A program made the translations under genes and the position numbers. Below the pieces are notes generated by a model that saw only the letters and a list, made by a program, of their open reading frames with translations, was not told the DNA's origin and searched no databases. A DNA stretch of 64,000 nt from Rhizobium laguerreae (lineage in GTDB: Bacteria; Pseudomonadota; Alphaproteobacteria; Rhizobiales; Rhizobiaceae), in NCBI RefSeq assembly GCF_002008165.1, contig NZ_MRDM01000010.1, forward strand, positions 58,541 through 122,540, read 5' to 3'. Of this stretch, positions 44,303-52,248 are shown piece by piece (within the stretch, counting starts at the first letter, position 1; each line of letters begins with the position of its first letter).

Positions 44303-45103
44303 CTACTCCTTGCCTGAACCTGGTTCAGCCATTTTGGCATGCTGATGAGCAAGAATGCTTGCCGGCGTCACATTGGCGACGGCCGCCTGCAGTTTATTCT
44401 TCCAGCCGCTGACGATATCCCCTTCACCGTCCATCATGGCATCGAAGCCGATCTTGGCGACGTCAGCCGGATCATCCTTCTTGGCCTGCCCGACGGAGGT
44501 ATCCATGAGATCGGCGCGCTCGAAAAATTTGGTATCGGTCGCGCCGGGCATCAGGCAGCTGACGGTCACGCCAGTCTCTTTCAATTCCTCGCGCAGGGCG
44601 AAGGAGAAGCTGTTGATGAAGGCCTTCGTTCCATTGTAGACGGCCTGGTAGGAGCCGGGCATGAAGCCGGCGATGGAACCGGTCAGCAAAATCCGACCCT
44701 CGCCGCGGCTGCGCATCAGGTTGCCGACCTGCTGGACGAGATAGATGGTGCCGACGATTTTCGTATCGACGACTTTTCGCGCTTCCGCAAAATCCTGGTC
44801 GAGGAAACCCTTGCCGAGGCCGCGCCCGGCATTAGCCATCAGCAAATCGACCGAACGCCCGGAAGCTTCGATGGCTTCCATCAGCCGGTCGACGCCGTCT
44901 TCGGTGGAGAGGTCGGTTTCGATCGCCTGGACCGACGTGCCAAACTCCTTCAGGCTCGCCGCTGCCTGCTGGATGCGTGTCTCGTCGGCGGCGATAATCA
45001 GATCATAGCCTTCCTGCGCCGCGCATTTGGCAAGTTCATAGCCAATGCCCGTCGAGGCGCCGGTGATCACCGCGAGACCTTTTCCAAGTTCATTCCTATC
45101 CAT
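44303..45103 (-). CDS. Short-chain dehydrogenase/reductase
   Basis: A 266-residue classical SDR, start MDRNELGKGLAVITGASTGI at 45103 behind AGGAG. The cofactor motif TGASTGIGYELAK is at residues ~15-27, NAGRG at ~90, the catalytic Ser in ILLTGSIAGF, and YNGTKAFINSFSFALREEL supplies YxxxK. Substrate unknown; the acidic beta-2 region does not settle NAD versus NADP. An exact EcfG-type promoter lies at 45143-45167. Confidence 0.9.
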   Translation of the reverse strand: MDRNELGKGLAVITGASTGIGYELAKCAAQEGYDLIIAADETRIQQAAASLKEFGTSVQAIETDLSTEDGVDRLMEAIEASGRSVDLLMANAGRGLGKGFLDQDFAEARKVVDTKIVGTIYLVQQVGNLMRSRGEGRILLTGSIAGFMPGSYQAVYNGTKAFINSFSFALREELKETGVTVSCLMPGATDTKFFERADLMDTSVGQAKKDDPADVAKIGFDAMMDGEGDIVSGWKNKLQAAVANVTPASILAHQHAKMAEPGSGKE

Positions 45104-45142
45104 GTTTTGTCTCCTAGAGTTCGGAAAAAGCTGAAGCCACCG

Positions 45143-45167
45143 AACCTGAAAAGAGAGGATATGTTCC
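45143..45167 (-). promoter_or_regulatory. EcfG-type promoter for the SDR
   Basis: Minus strand GGAAC-N17-GTT (plus-strand AAC 45143-45145, GTTCC 45163-45167), 39 bases before the ATG at 45103. Confidence 0.8.
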
Positions 45168-45295
45168 GGCGGGCGGCGTCTCGGCGTGCGATGCGGGAGC
45201 CTCGGCGGATGCGCCATGTGGCTCCCGACGTTCAGCCTCACAAAGGACGGCTGTGTGATGATTGCTGATTGGCGGCGACGGAAACAGAAGCGCGA

Positions 45296-45823
45296 TTAGT
45301 CGATGAGTTGGTTACCCAGCAGCGACTGCAGGGTCTCGCGGGCGCGGCTGACGCGGCTTTTCAAGGTGCCAACCCGGCAGCCGCAGATCTTGGCGGCATC
45401 TTCATAGCTCGTTCCGGCCGCCACCAGCGTTAGCGCACGGCGTCTGTCGTCGGAGAGGCGGGTCAGCGCCTGTTGCAGCTCGCGCTCGCGAAGCGCCCAT
45501 TCCTGGCTCGGGGCAATTGCGACTTGCTCCATTGTCACGTCCATTCCGACCGGCTCACGCTGCCGCCGGCGATAGTTGCTGCAGAACGTATTTCGAAGGA
45601 TTGTGAAGAGCCAGGATTTGAGAGAGGTGCCGGGATGGTAGAGATGAATTGAATTGAACGCCTTCAGCAGCGTTTCCTGCACGAGATCATCGATGTCGTC
45701 CTCACTTCGCAGGAATCTTCGGGCGAAGGCGCGCAACGCCGGAGTGAGTGCGACAATCTCCAACTCGACGGAGGATGTTTTTTCACAATGTGACGCAGGA
45801 CGTGGTGAAGATAGAGACGTCAT
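45296..45823 (-). CDS. ECF sigma factor, ECF15/EcfG-like
   Basis: A 175-residue RNA polymerase sigma factor with region 2 (FARRFLRSEDDIDDLVQETL, LKAFNSIHLYHPGTSLKSWL) and region 4 (RALTLVAAGTSYEDAAKICG, CRVGTLKSRVSRARETLQSL). Region 2 matches the EcfG/ECF15 pattern that directs general-stress promoters (GGAAC-N16/17-CGTT). The start MTSLSSPRPASH at 45823 follows AGGAG; the longer frame is not conserved-looking. No nepR or phyR gene is adjacent, so this is probably a second EcfG paralogue rather than the main locus. Its own upstream region carries the same promoter motif. Confidence 0.88.
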   Translation of the reverse strand: MTSLSSPRPASHCEKTSSVELEIVALTPALRAFARRFLRSEDDIDDLVQETLLKAFNSIHLYHPGTSLKSWLFTILRNTFCSNYRRRQREPVGMDVTMEQVAIAPSQEWALRERELQQALTRLSDDRRRALTLVAAGTSYEDAAKICGCRVGTLKSRVSRARETLQSLLGNQLID

Positions 45824-46015
45824 TTTTCTCTCCTGGGATTGAAAGGAAAGTCCCGAACATCCTAATCGTTGCCGTGCGGTATCGGACAAACATGTCGTTT
45901 CGCTCATCGGCGGACCTCTCCCCAAGCGACGGAAACACAACGATGCCGGGAGGCTGCGGCGGACCGCGCGCACTAGCGTTGCCGGAAGGGATTTCGCGGC
46001 TCGATTCGACTTTGG

Positions 46016-46040
46016 AACGGCAATCCGAGCAGATCGTTCC
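46016..46040 (-). promoter_or_regulatory. EcfG-type promoter upstream of the sigma factor gene
   Basis: Minus strand GGAAC-N16-CGTT (plus-strand AACG 46016-46019, GTTCC 46036-46040), about 190 bases before the ATG at 45823. It lies in the 392-bp gap 45824-46215, which holds no gene I can support. Autoregulation is implied. Confidence 0.65.
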
Positions 46041-46132
46041 AGTGCGATGTCGCACAGTATTGATAACCTTCGCATTATCCGCCGTGCATCAGAGAGCTGC
46101 GCGCGAATCCGGTAAAAAATGGCGGCAGGCCG

Positions 46133-46157
46133 GGAACAACAGGTGTTGGCAACTGTT
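46133..46157 (+). promoter_or_regulatory. EcfG-type promoter for the small gene at 46216
   Basis: GGAAC (46133-46137), 17 bases, GTT (46155-46157), 58 bases before the ATG at 46216. Confidence 0.72.
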
Positions 46158-46215
46158 GGAACTGTCGGCGGCGACAGGCCAGCGATAGACGATTGTCTTC
46201 CTGCCTCAGTGTTAA

Positions 46216-46467
46216 ATGAGTTCAAATATGAGCGTAATCAGTTTCAACAAACTTCGCGACACCCGCGAAAGGCCCGACGCTCAGTTCGTCCGAATGGACG
46301 AACACGGTCGGGCAATCTATCTGTTCGCCCTTGAATACAAGATGGGCCTCTCGACTTGGTCTGCCAAAATCTGGGCCTATTCATTCGAAGATGCCGAGAT
46401 GCGCGTGAAGGCAATGCGCGAAAGCCTTACGGTCTGCGGCCAGCTTCATGCGTCAATACGCGCTTAG
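46216..46467 (+). CDS. Small hypothetical protein
   Basis: An 83-residue soluble protein (MSSNMSVISFNKLRDTRERP, then AQFVRMDEHGRAIYLFALEY, KMGLSTWSAKIWAYSFEDAE). Predicted beta-hairpin followed by a helix. Not recognised. ATGs at 46216 and 46228 are both possible. It is divergent from the ECF sigma factor gene and behind an exact EcfG-type promoter, so it probably belongs to the stress regulon. Confidence 0.7.
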   Translation: MSSNMSVISFNKLRDTRERPDAQFVRMDEHGRAIYLFALEYKMGLSTWSAKIWAYSFEDAEMRVKAMRESLTVCGQLHASIRA

Positions 46468-46478
46468 CCGGCCTAAGA

Positions 46479-46563
46479 GGCTTGACTTGCGAGTGATCTG
46501 AAGTCGCGCCTGGCAAAACACAAGGCTGGGGCTCTCAGACATCGAAAATGTCTTGCCGTTCAA
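46479..46563 (+). pseudogene. Remnant of a GIY-YIG gene
   Basis: The stretch beginning GGCTTGACTTGCGAGTGATC and running through CTGAAGTCGCGCCTGGCAAA matches 14980-15060 inside the intact gene at 14927, with small indels that break the frame. No start or full domain remains. Confidence 0.7.
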
Positions 46564-46666
46564 GTCCGCCTCCAATCCCCTTCCGATCGCCTTTGCCATT
46601 TCCTCAATAGGACGATGTATGCTTGTTGCCGCAATCTCAGCGATTCGGCTCCAGGACCTTCAGCCA

Positions 46667-47389
46667 ATGACCAGAGCAAGACGCCGCCGCATCATCCGGA
46701 CCCGACGAACCCTGACCGGGCTTGCCCTCGTCGGCTCGATTTCGTTTCTGGCCGGCATGACCGATGCGACCGGTCTTCTGCTGACCGGCGATTTCGTCTC
46801 CTTCATGACGGGGAACACGACGCGGGCGGCACTGGCCTTGAGCGACGGCAATCTTTATCACGCCGCGGTGCTGATCTCCGCCATCGTCGTTTTCGTGCTC
46901 GGCAATGCGGCAGGCATCGTCATCTCTCATGTCTCGCAACGCCGCATTTTCGTGGTGCTTGGCTGCGTCGGGCTGGTTCTGGCGCTCGCCTCGATGATGA
47001 CGGTGCAGAACATGCTCTTCGCACGGTTCTACATGATCGTTTTTTCCATGGGCATGGTGAATGCTGCCGTCGAACACATCGAAGGCCTGCCGATCGGGCT
47101 GACCTACGTGACCGGCGCCCTGTCGCGTTTCGGCCGCGGCATCGGCCGCTGGATCATCGGCGATCGTCGTGTCGAATGGACGATCCAGATCGTGCCCTGG
47201 GGCGGTATGGTGCTCGGCGCGATCGCCGGCGCCGTCCTGACACGGCTGACAGGCGCCCATGCGCTGTGGCTGGTCTCCCTCTTCGCCATGGTGCTTGCGC
47301 TTGCCGCCATGCTCATCCCGCGGCCGCTTCAGCGCCGCTTCAACCAGAAGATCGCACCGAGCGGATCGGCCATCACGCGCGCGAAATAA
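46667..47389 (+). CDS. DUF1275 (YoaK-like) membrane protein
   Basis: A 240-residue inner-membrane protein. After a basic start (MTRARRRRIIRTRRTLTGLA) come GSISFLAGMTDATGLLLTGD and FVSFMTGNTTRAALALSDGN, the DUF1275 signature (G..D......F.SFMTGNT). Five or six transmembrane helices follow. The function is unknown. ATG 46667 has AGGA nine bases upstream; an ATG at 46619 is an alternative, and the frame extends to 46553. Confidence 0.85.
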   Translation: MTRARRRRIIRTRRTLTGLALVGSISFLAGMTDATGLLLTGDFVSFMTGNTTRAALALSDGNLYHAAVLISAIVVFVLGNAAGIVISHVSQRRIFVVLGCVGLVLALASMMTVQNMLFARFYMIVFSMGMVNAAVEHIEGLPIGLTYVTGALSRFGRGIGRWIIGDRRVEWTIQIVPWGGMVLGAIAGAVLTRLTGAHALWLVSLFAMVLALAAMLIPRPLQRRFNQKIAPSGSAITRAK

Positions 47390-47457
47390 AACCGTCGCAT
47401 TCCTGTCACCGTCGAATCGGATAGGAAGGACCGCCGTCCATCCTCAAGGAGTGGGTT

Positions 47458-48246
47458 TTGTTCCTGATTTCGAAGCTTGTCTGGATTTTCGCTCAGCCGC
47501 TGTCGCTGGCATTCTTCCTCGTCTTCCTTGCCCTGCTTGCCGGCCTTCTGCGCTGGCGTATCTTAAATATCCTCGGCGCAGCTGGTTCGGCCCTCATCCT
47601 CTTCGTCACGCTCTACACCACGGCCGGCAACCTGCTGATGCAGGGTCTCGAGCAGCGGTTTGCAAAGCCCGCCGTCGATCCCGATAGCCTGCAATGCATG
47701 ATCGTGCTCGGCGGCGCCTTCGAAAACGAGGTGAACACGGCGCGCCACGGCATAGAATTCAATGGTGGAGCCGACCGCTTCATCGAAGCCCTGCGGCTGG
47801 CGCAGAAATTTCCGCAGTCGCGCATTCTGGTATCGGGCGGCGACGGCTCCATCTCCGGCATCTATGAAGGCGATGCGGCGGCATCCGAGCGTTTCTTCCC
47901 GCTCTTCGGCGTCGGCAGGGATCGCCTGATCGAGGAGAGGCAATCGCGCACGACCTTCGAAAACGCGGTCAACACCAAGGAATTCCTGGCAAGCCAGGGC
48001 CTTTCCAATTGCCTGCTGATCACCTCGGGTTTTCACATGCCGCGGTCCGTTGGCATCTTCCGCAAGCTCGGCATCGATATCGTGCCCTGGCCGACCGATT
48101 ATCGCACCGACGGCCAGGTGAGCCTTGGGTTGGATTTTACCCAGCCGAACCTCAATGCGCAGAACATGGCGACGGCGATCCGCGAATGGTACGGCCTGGT
48201 CGGCTATTATCTCGCCGGCCGCACGTCGGAGCTTTATCCGCAATAG
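47458..48246 (+). CDS. YdcF/DUF218 family protein, membrane-anchored
   Basis: A 262-residue protein starting with TTG at 47458 behind AAGGAG. Two transmembrane helices (LVWIFAQPLSLAFFLVFLAL, ILGAAGSALILFVTLYTTAG) precede a DUF218 domain: MIVLGGAFENEVNTARHGIE, RILVSGGDGSI, and ITSGFHMPRSVGIFRKLGID near residue 200. It resembles ElyC/SanA-type proteins linked to envelope glycan precursors. Its stop overlaps a family A repeat. Confidence 0.87.
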   Translation: MFLISKLVWIFAQPLSLAFFLVFLALLAGLLRWRILNILGAAGSALILFVTLYTTAGNLLMQGLEQRFAKPAVDPDSLQCMIVLGGAFENEVNTARHGIEFNGGADRFIEALRLAQKFPQSRILVSGGDGSISGIYEGDAAASERFFPLFGVGRDRLIEERQSRTTFENAVNTKEFLASQGLSNCLLITSGFHMPRSVGIFRKLGIDIVPWPTDYRTDGQVSLGLDFTQPNLNAQNMATAIREWYGLVGYYLAGRTSELYPQ

Positions 48247-48366
48247 AGCAATTCCAGGAAAAGTGCGAAGCGGTTTTCCCAGGCAAAGCGCGAAGCGCTT
48301 TTGCCGGGAATTGCGTCAAAACAAAAGGCTAGAGCGGTTCCGCGCTTCCAGGAAGGAACGGCTCTA
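48244..48366. repeat. Interspersed intergenic repeat, family A, copy 3
   Basis: Starts TAGAGCAATTCCAGGAAAAG like copy 1 but has about 20 extra bases in the middle (near 48280-48305) that form another small palindrome. The 3' inverted repeat AGAGCGGTTCC / GGAACGGCTCT has one mismatch. Confidence 0.8.
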
Positions 48367-48370
48367 AGAT

Positions 48371-48844
48371 TTACTTCTTCGAGATGGTGACGAATTTCGT
48401 GCCGCGGACGCGTGCCGTCACAGTGCAGGGATCACCTTCGGTGCGGTCGCAGAAGCGCGGATGCATCTTCATCGCCAACACCATGTTGCCGAAGCGCTGG
48501 ACGAAATCGTAGCCATAGATTTGCGCCGTCGCGATCATGAAATAACCGCCTTCGGCAACCTGCAGGTAGAAATTATAGGTGCAGCCGTCGTCATTGCATT
48601 GCGGCCCCTTCTGCCCGTCGCAGGTCAGCTGGCCCTCGTTGACCACCGCGTCGATCAGGCCGTCATTGTTGATGTCCTGTCGGATGATGAAGCCGTCGGC
48701 AAATTCGGCCGTCTTGCACTGCTCCTGGAAATGTTTCTTCTCGTAGATCTCAGGGTCGGAGATCAGCGATTGCTGACTGAGGGCGACAGCCGGCATGGCA
48801 AGCAGCAGGACGATATTCAGAACGGCGAGCACCAGCGTTTTCAC
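48371..48844 (-). CDS. Secreted/periplasmic hypothetical protein
   Basis: A 157-residue protein starting with GTG at 48844 behind AGAGGAAAG. The signal peptide is VKTLVLAVLNIVLLLAMPAV with cleavage near ALSQQ. The mature part has cysteines (FQEQCKTAEFADG, TCDGQKGPQCNDDGCTYNFY) suited to disulfides and a DINNDGLIDAV stretch that resembles an EF-hand/dockerin-like calcium loop. Function unknown. Confidence 0.82.
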   Translation of the reverse strand: MKTLVLAVLNIVLLLAMPAVALSQQSLISDPEIYEKKHFQEQCKTAEFADGFIIRQDINNDGLIDAVVNEGQLTCDGQKGPQCNDDGCTYNFYLQVAEGGYFMIATAQIYGYDFVQRFGNMVLAMKMHPRFCDRTEGDPCTVTARVRGTKFVTISKK

Positions 48845-48879
48845 GGCTTTCCTCTTTTGGATAAAGGCTCTGTGGCCCA

Positions 48880-48927
48880 ATGCATGTCGCCAAAAGTGTG
48901 CAGCGGTTCTAGGACAATGACATGCAT
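48880..48927. repeat. Interspersed repeat, family B, copy 1
   Basis: A 48-bp element with terminal inverted arms ATGCATGTC (48880-48888) and GACATGCAT (48919-48927) around AAAAGTGTGCAGCGGTTC. A related copy is at 49662-49710. Confidence 0.75.
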
Positions 48928-49021
48928 CACGTAAAGACCTTAGCTTTATGGCGCCGCCGCCTTGCGCCGCCCTTGCCGCCGTGGTTCTTTCGATAAAACG
49001 TCTGCCGGTTTCGGGGTTCGC

Positions 49022-49657
49022 ATGTCCTTGCTCATCTATCTCGATTATGCCGGCATTGCGCTGTTTGCCGCGACAGGCGCGCTCGCTGCCTCGCGCAAGC
49101 AACTGGACCTGATCGGTTTTTTGTTTTTCGCCATGGTGACGGGAACGGGCGGCGGCACCGTGCGCGATATCGTGCTCGGCCGCGTGCCGGTCTTCTGGGT
49201 GCTGAACCCTGCCTATATCCTCGTCTGCTGCATCGTGGGCGTCATCGTTTTCTTCACCGCCCATCTGCTGGAATCGCGATATCGCCTGCTGATCTGGCTG
49301 GATGCGATCGGCCTTGCCGCCTATTGCGTGATCGGCGCCGCCAAGGGTCTCGCCGCCACCGGTTCGCCGACGATTGCGATCGTCACCGGCACGCTGACGG
49401 CGACCTTCGGCGGCATCCTACGCGATCTGATGGCAAACGAGCCTTCGGTGCTGTTGAGGCCGGAAATCTATGTGACCGCAGCCCTCATCGGCGCCAGTGT
49501 GTTCACGCTCGCCAATGCGCTTGGAATGCAGCTCTATCTGGCATCTGCCTGCGGCGTCGTGGCGGCCTTTGCGGTGCGCGGTGGAGCCCTGTGGTTCGGC
49601 TGGACCTTCCCCACCTACAGGCACAAGCCCGGCCGGCATCCCGACGATGTCATGTGA
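49022..49657 (+). CDS. TRIC/UPF0126 family membrane protein
   Basis: A 211-residue protein of the bacterial trimeric intracellular cation channel family. Seven predicted helices in two repeated halves, each with the glycine signature: FFAMVTGTGGGTVRDIVLGR and VTGTLTATFGGILRDLMANE. The start MSLLIYLDYAGIALFAATG at 49022 has a moderate ribosome site. It is bracketed by two family B repeats. Confidence 0.9.
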   Translation: MSLLIYLDYAGIALFAATGALAASRKQLDLIGFLFFAMVTGTGGGTVRDIVLGRVPVFWVLNPAYILVCCIVGVIVFFTAHLLESRYRLLIWLDAIGLAAYCVIGAAKGLAATGSPTIAIVTGTLTATFGGILRDLMANEPSVLLRPEIYVTAALIGASVFTLANALGMQLYLASACGVVAAFAVRGGALWFGWTFPTYRHKPGRHPDDVM

Positions 49658-49661
49658 GGCC

Positions 49662-49710
49662 TAATGCATGTCGCCCAAAGTGCGCAGCGGTTTTGGGACA
49701 ACTCGCGACG
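49662..49710. repeat. Interspersed repeat, family B, copy 2 (3' palindrome arm lost)
   Basis: TAATGCATGTCGCCCAAAGT and GCGCAGCGGTTTTGGGACAA match 48879-48917, but the closing GACATGCAT arm is replaced. It begins five bases after the TRIC stop. Confidence 0.7.
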
Positions 49711-49726
49711 CTCTTTAGAGGCGTCG

Positions 49727-50146
49727 TCAGCCCTGCTTCGCCCTTAGGCGGATCACCACGTCGACATGGGCGATCTCCATGCCTTCGGGCGGTTCCGGCA
49801 GATTGGCGATCGTGAGGTTGCTGACGGGAATGTCGAGGACCTCGTTCTCACCTTCGACGAAGAAATGGTGATGGTCGGAAACATTGGTGTCGAAATAGGT
49901 CTTGGCGCTCTCGACGGCGAGGACGCGGATGAGACCGGCTTCCGTGAACTGATGCAGCGTATTGTAGACGGTTGCCAAGGACACCGGCACACCGGCGGCA
50001 ACCGCCTCTTCATGCAGTTCCTCGACGGTCAAATGCCGGTCGCCCTTGGCAAACAGGAGGTCGCCGAGCGCGACGCGCTGGCGGGTGGGGCGCAGGCCTG
50101 CACCGCGCAGCCTCACCTCTATTGCGATCGGGAATGCACCCGTCAT
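49727..50146 (-). CDS. irr: Fur-family iron response regulator Irr
   Basis: A 139-residue Fur-superfamily repressor. The winged helix (LRPTRQRVALGDLLFAKGDR, SLATVYNTLHQFTEAGLIRV) precedes a dimer domain with the histidine cluster SDHHHFFVEG, as in Irr. Irr senses iron through heme and represses iron-using genes in Rhizobiales. The divergent location beside fabA is usual for Rhizobium. The start at 50146 (ATG, GGAG upstream) is preferred over a TTG at 50155. Confidence 0.85.
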   Translation of the reverse strand: MTGAFPIAIEVRLRGAGLRPTRQRVALGDLLFAKGDRHLTVEELHEEAVAAGVPVSLATVYNTLHQFTEAGLIRVLAVESAKTYFDTNVSDHHHFFVEGENEVLDIPVSNLTIANLPEPPEGMEIAHVDVVIRLRAKQG

Positions 50147-50447
50147 CAAAACCAACTCCGGTTATTCTGGCATAAAGCAATCATGTTTCTTTAAGCGGTA
50201 TAACTTTTGCATCGGAGCCTTTCAATAGTTCAATGGGGACGGGAGCCTGATAAACGCGGCAAAAACGGGCTTTTCACGCAAATAGGTCTGGTCCCAGCCC
50301 TAGCCTTCCTGTATGCGACCACCAAATAATGGTGCAAGCCTGGTCCGGGGCGATGAATGAAGCTGCCTTGCTTGTGCTTCATTTTCTGAAGAACTTGGAC
50401 TACACGTTCACATCCATCGGCTTGACGCGGGGGGAAACAGAAACTTT
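50147..50447. other. Gene-free divergent region between irr and fabA
   Basis: A 301-bp stretch with no supportable gene. It must contain both promoters. A short inverted repeat AATGAAGC (50356-50363) / GCTTCATT (50376-50383) is the only structure I see. No clear Irr box was recognised. Confidence 0.6.
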
Positions 50448-50963
50448 ATGACGACCAGACAGTCCAGCTTCTCGTATGAAGAACTCATCGCTTGCGCCCA
50501 TGGCGAGCTGTTCGGCCCCGGCAATGCGCAGCTGCCCCTGCCGCCCATGCTGATGGTTCACCGCATCACGGACATTTCCGAAACGGGCGGCACCTTCGAT
50601 AAGGGCTACCTCAGGGCGGAATACGACGTACGCCCGGACGACTGGTATTTTCCCTGCCATTTCGAAGGCAATCCGATCATGCCGGGCTGCCTCGGTCTCG
50701 ACGGCATGTGGCAGCTGACCGGTTTCTTTCTGGGTTGGCTCGGCGAAGAAGGCCGCGGCATGGCGCTTTCGACTGGCGAAGTGAAATTCAAGGGCATGGT
50801 CCGGCCACAGACGAAGCTGATCGAATATGGCATCGACTTCAAGCGTGTCATGCGCGGCCGTCTGGTCCTCGGCACCGCCGACGGCTGGCTAAAAGCGGAC
50901 GGCGAGACCATATATCAGGCGGCCGACCTTCGCGTCGGTCTATCGAAAGACAAGACGGTCTGA
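50448..50963 (+). CDS. fabA: 3-hydroxydecanoyl-ACP dehydratase/isomerase
   Basis: A 171-residue hot-dog-fold enzyme that dehydrates 3-hydroxydecanoyl-ACP and isomerises trans-2 to cis-3-decenoyl-ACP, the branch point to unsaturated fatty acids. The active site is in [20 protein letters not shown] (His ~70) followed by GMWQ. Length matches E. coli FabA. It is co-directional with fabB (45 bases) and fabI, together forming the anaerobic unsaturated fatty-acid module. Confidence 0.96.
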   Translation: MTTRQSSFSYEELIACAHGELFGPGNAQLPLPPMLMVHRITDISETGGTFDKGYLRAEYDVRPDDWYFPCHFEGNPIMPGCLGLDGMWQLTGFFLGWLGEEGRGMALSTGEVKFKGMVRPQTKLIEYGIDFKRVMRGRLVLGTADGWLKADGETIYQAADLRVGLSKDKTV

Positions 50964-51008
50964 AACCGCATTTCGAGCGGCTGACGAAAACAACAAAGGT
51001 TTGATCAG

Positions 51009-52241
51009 ATGAGACGGGTAGTTGTCACAGGTCTGGGTGTCGTGTCCTCGATCGGAAACGACGCGGCCGAAGTCACCGAATCCTTGCGGCAGGCAAAGTC
51101 GGGTATCTCCTTTTCGAGCGATTTCGCCGAACATGGGTTCAAGTGCCAGGTCTGGGGCAGTCCGAAGCTCGGTTCGGCGGAACTTGCCGAATTGGTCGAC
51201 CGCCGCGCCATGCGTTTCCTGTCGCAGGGCGGCGCCTGGAACCATGTCGCCATGAAGCAGGCGATCGCCGATTCCGGTCTCGAGGACAAGGACATCGGCA
51301 ACAACGAGCGCACCGGTATCATCATGGGCTCCGGCGGCCCGTCCACTCGCACCCTGATCGAGGCTGCCGAGATCACCGTCAAGAACAACAGCCCGAAGCG
51401 CATCGGCCCCTTCGCCGTGCCGAAGGCGATGTCCTCGACTGCATCGGCCACTCTCGCCACCTGGTTCAAGATCCACGGCGTCAATTATTCGATCTCGTCG
51501 GCCTGCTCGACGTCGGCGCATTGCATCGGCAACGCCGCCGAGATGATCCAGTGGGGCAAGCAGGACGTGATGTTCGCCGGCGGCCATGAGGATCTCGACT
51601 GGACGATGTCCAACCTCTTCGACGCCATGGGCGCCATGTCCTCCAAATATAACGACACCCCGGACAGCGCCTCGCGCGCCTATGACGTCAACCGAGACGG
51701 TTTCGTCATCGCCGGCGGCGCCGGCGTGCTGGTGCTCGAGGAACTGGAGCGCGCCAAGGCGCGCGGTGCCAAGATCTACGCCGAAATCGTCGGCTACGGC
51801 GCGACCTCGGACGGCTACGACATGGTCGCCCCCTCGGGCGAAGGCGCCATCCGCTGCATGCGCCAGGCGCTCGCCACCGTCAAAGGCGATGTCGACTACG
51901 TCAACACCCACGGCACATCGACGCCGGTCGGCGACAGCAAGGAAATCGGCGCCATCCGCGAAGTATTCGGCTCGAAGATCCCGCATATCCAGTCGACCAA
52001 GTCGCTGACCGGCCATTCGCTTGGCGCTGCCGGCGTGCAGGAATCGATCTATTCCCTGCTGATGATGCAGCAAGGCTTCATCGGCGAAAGCGCTCATATC
52101 ACCGAGCTCGATCCCGAATTCGAAGGCGTCCCGATCGTGCGCAAGCGCATCGACGACGCGAAGATCGACATTGCCCTCTCCAATTCCTTCGGCTTCGGCG
52201 GCACCAACGCTACGCTCGTCTTCCAGCGCTATAACGGATAA
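51009..52241 (+). CDS. fabB: 3-oxoacyl-ACP synthase I (KAS I)
   Basis: A 410-residue condensing enzyme with the thiolase fold. The catalytic Cys is in [20 protein letters not shown] (~residue 163), and the two His are in [15 protein letters not shown] (~300) and [14 protein letters not shown] (~335), with the C-terminal [15 protein letters not shown]. It elongates the cis-3-decenoyl-ACP made by FabA. It lies between fabA and fabI in one apparent operon. Confidence 0.96.
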   Translation: MRRVVVTGLGVVSSIGNDAAEVTESLRQAKSGISFSSDFAEHGFKCQVWGSPKLGSAELAELVDRRAMRFLSQGGAWNHVAMKQAIADSGLEDKDIGNNERTGIIMGSGGPSTRTLIEAAEITVKNNSPKRIGPFAVPKAMSSTASATLATWFKIHGVNYSISSACSTSAHCIGNAAEMIQWGKQDVMFAGGHEDLDWTMSNLFDAMGAMSSKYNDTPDSASRAYDVNRDGFVIAGGAGVLVLEELERAKARGAKIYAEIVGYGATSDGYDMVAPSGEGAIRCMRQALATVKGDVDYVNTHGTSTPVGDSKEIGAIREVFGSKIPHIQSTKSLTGHSLGAAGVQESIYSLLMMQQGFIGESAHITELDPEFEGVPIVRKRIDDAKIDIALSNSFGFGGTNATLVFQRYNG

Positions 52242-52248
52242 TGATAAT

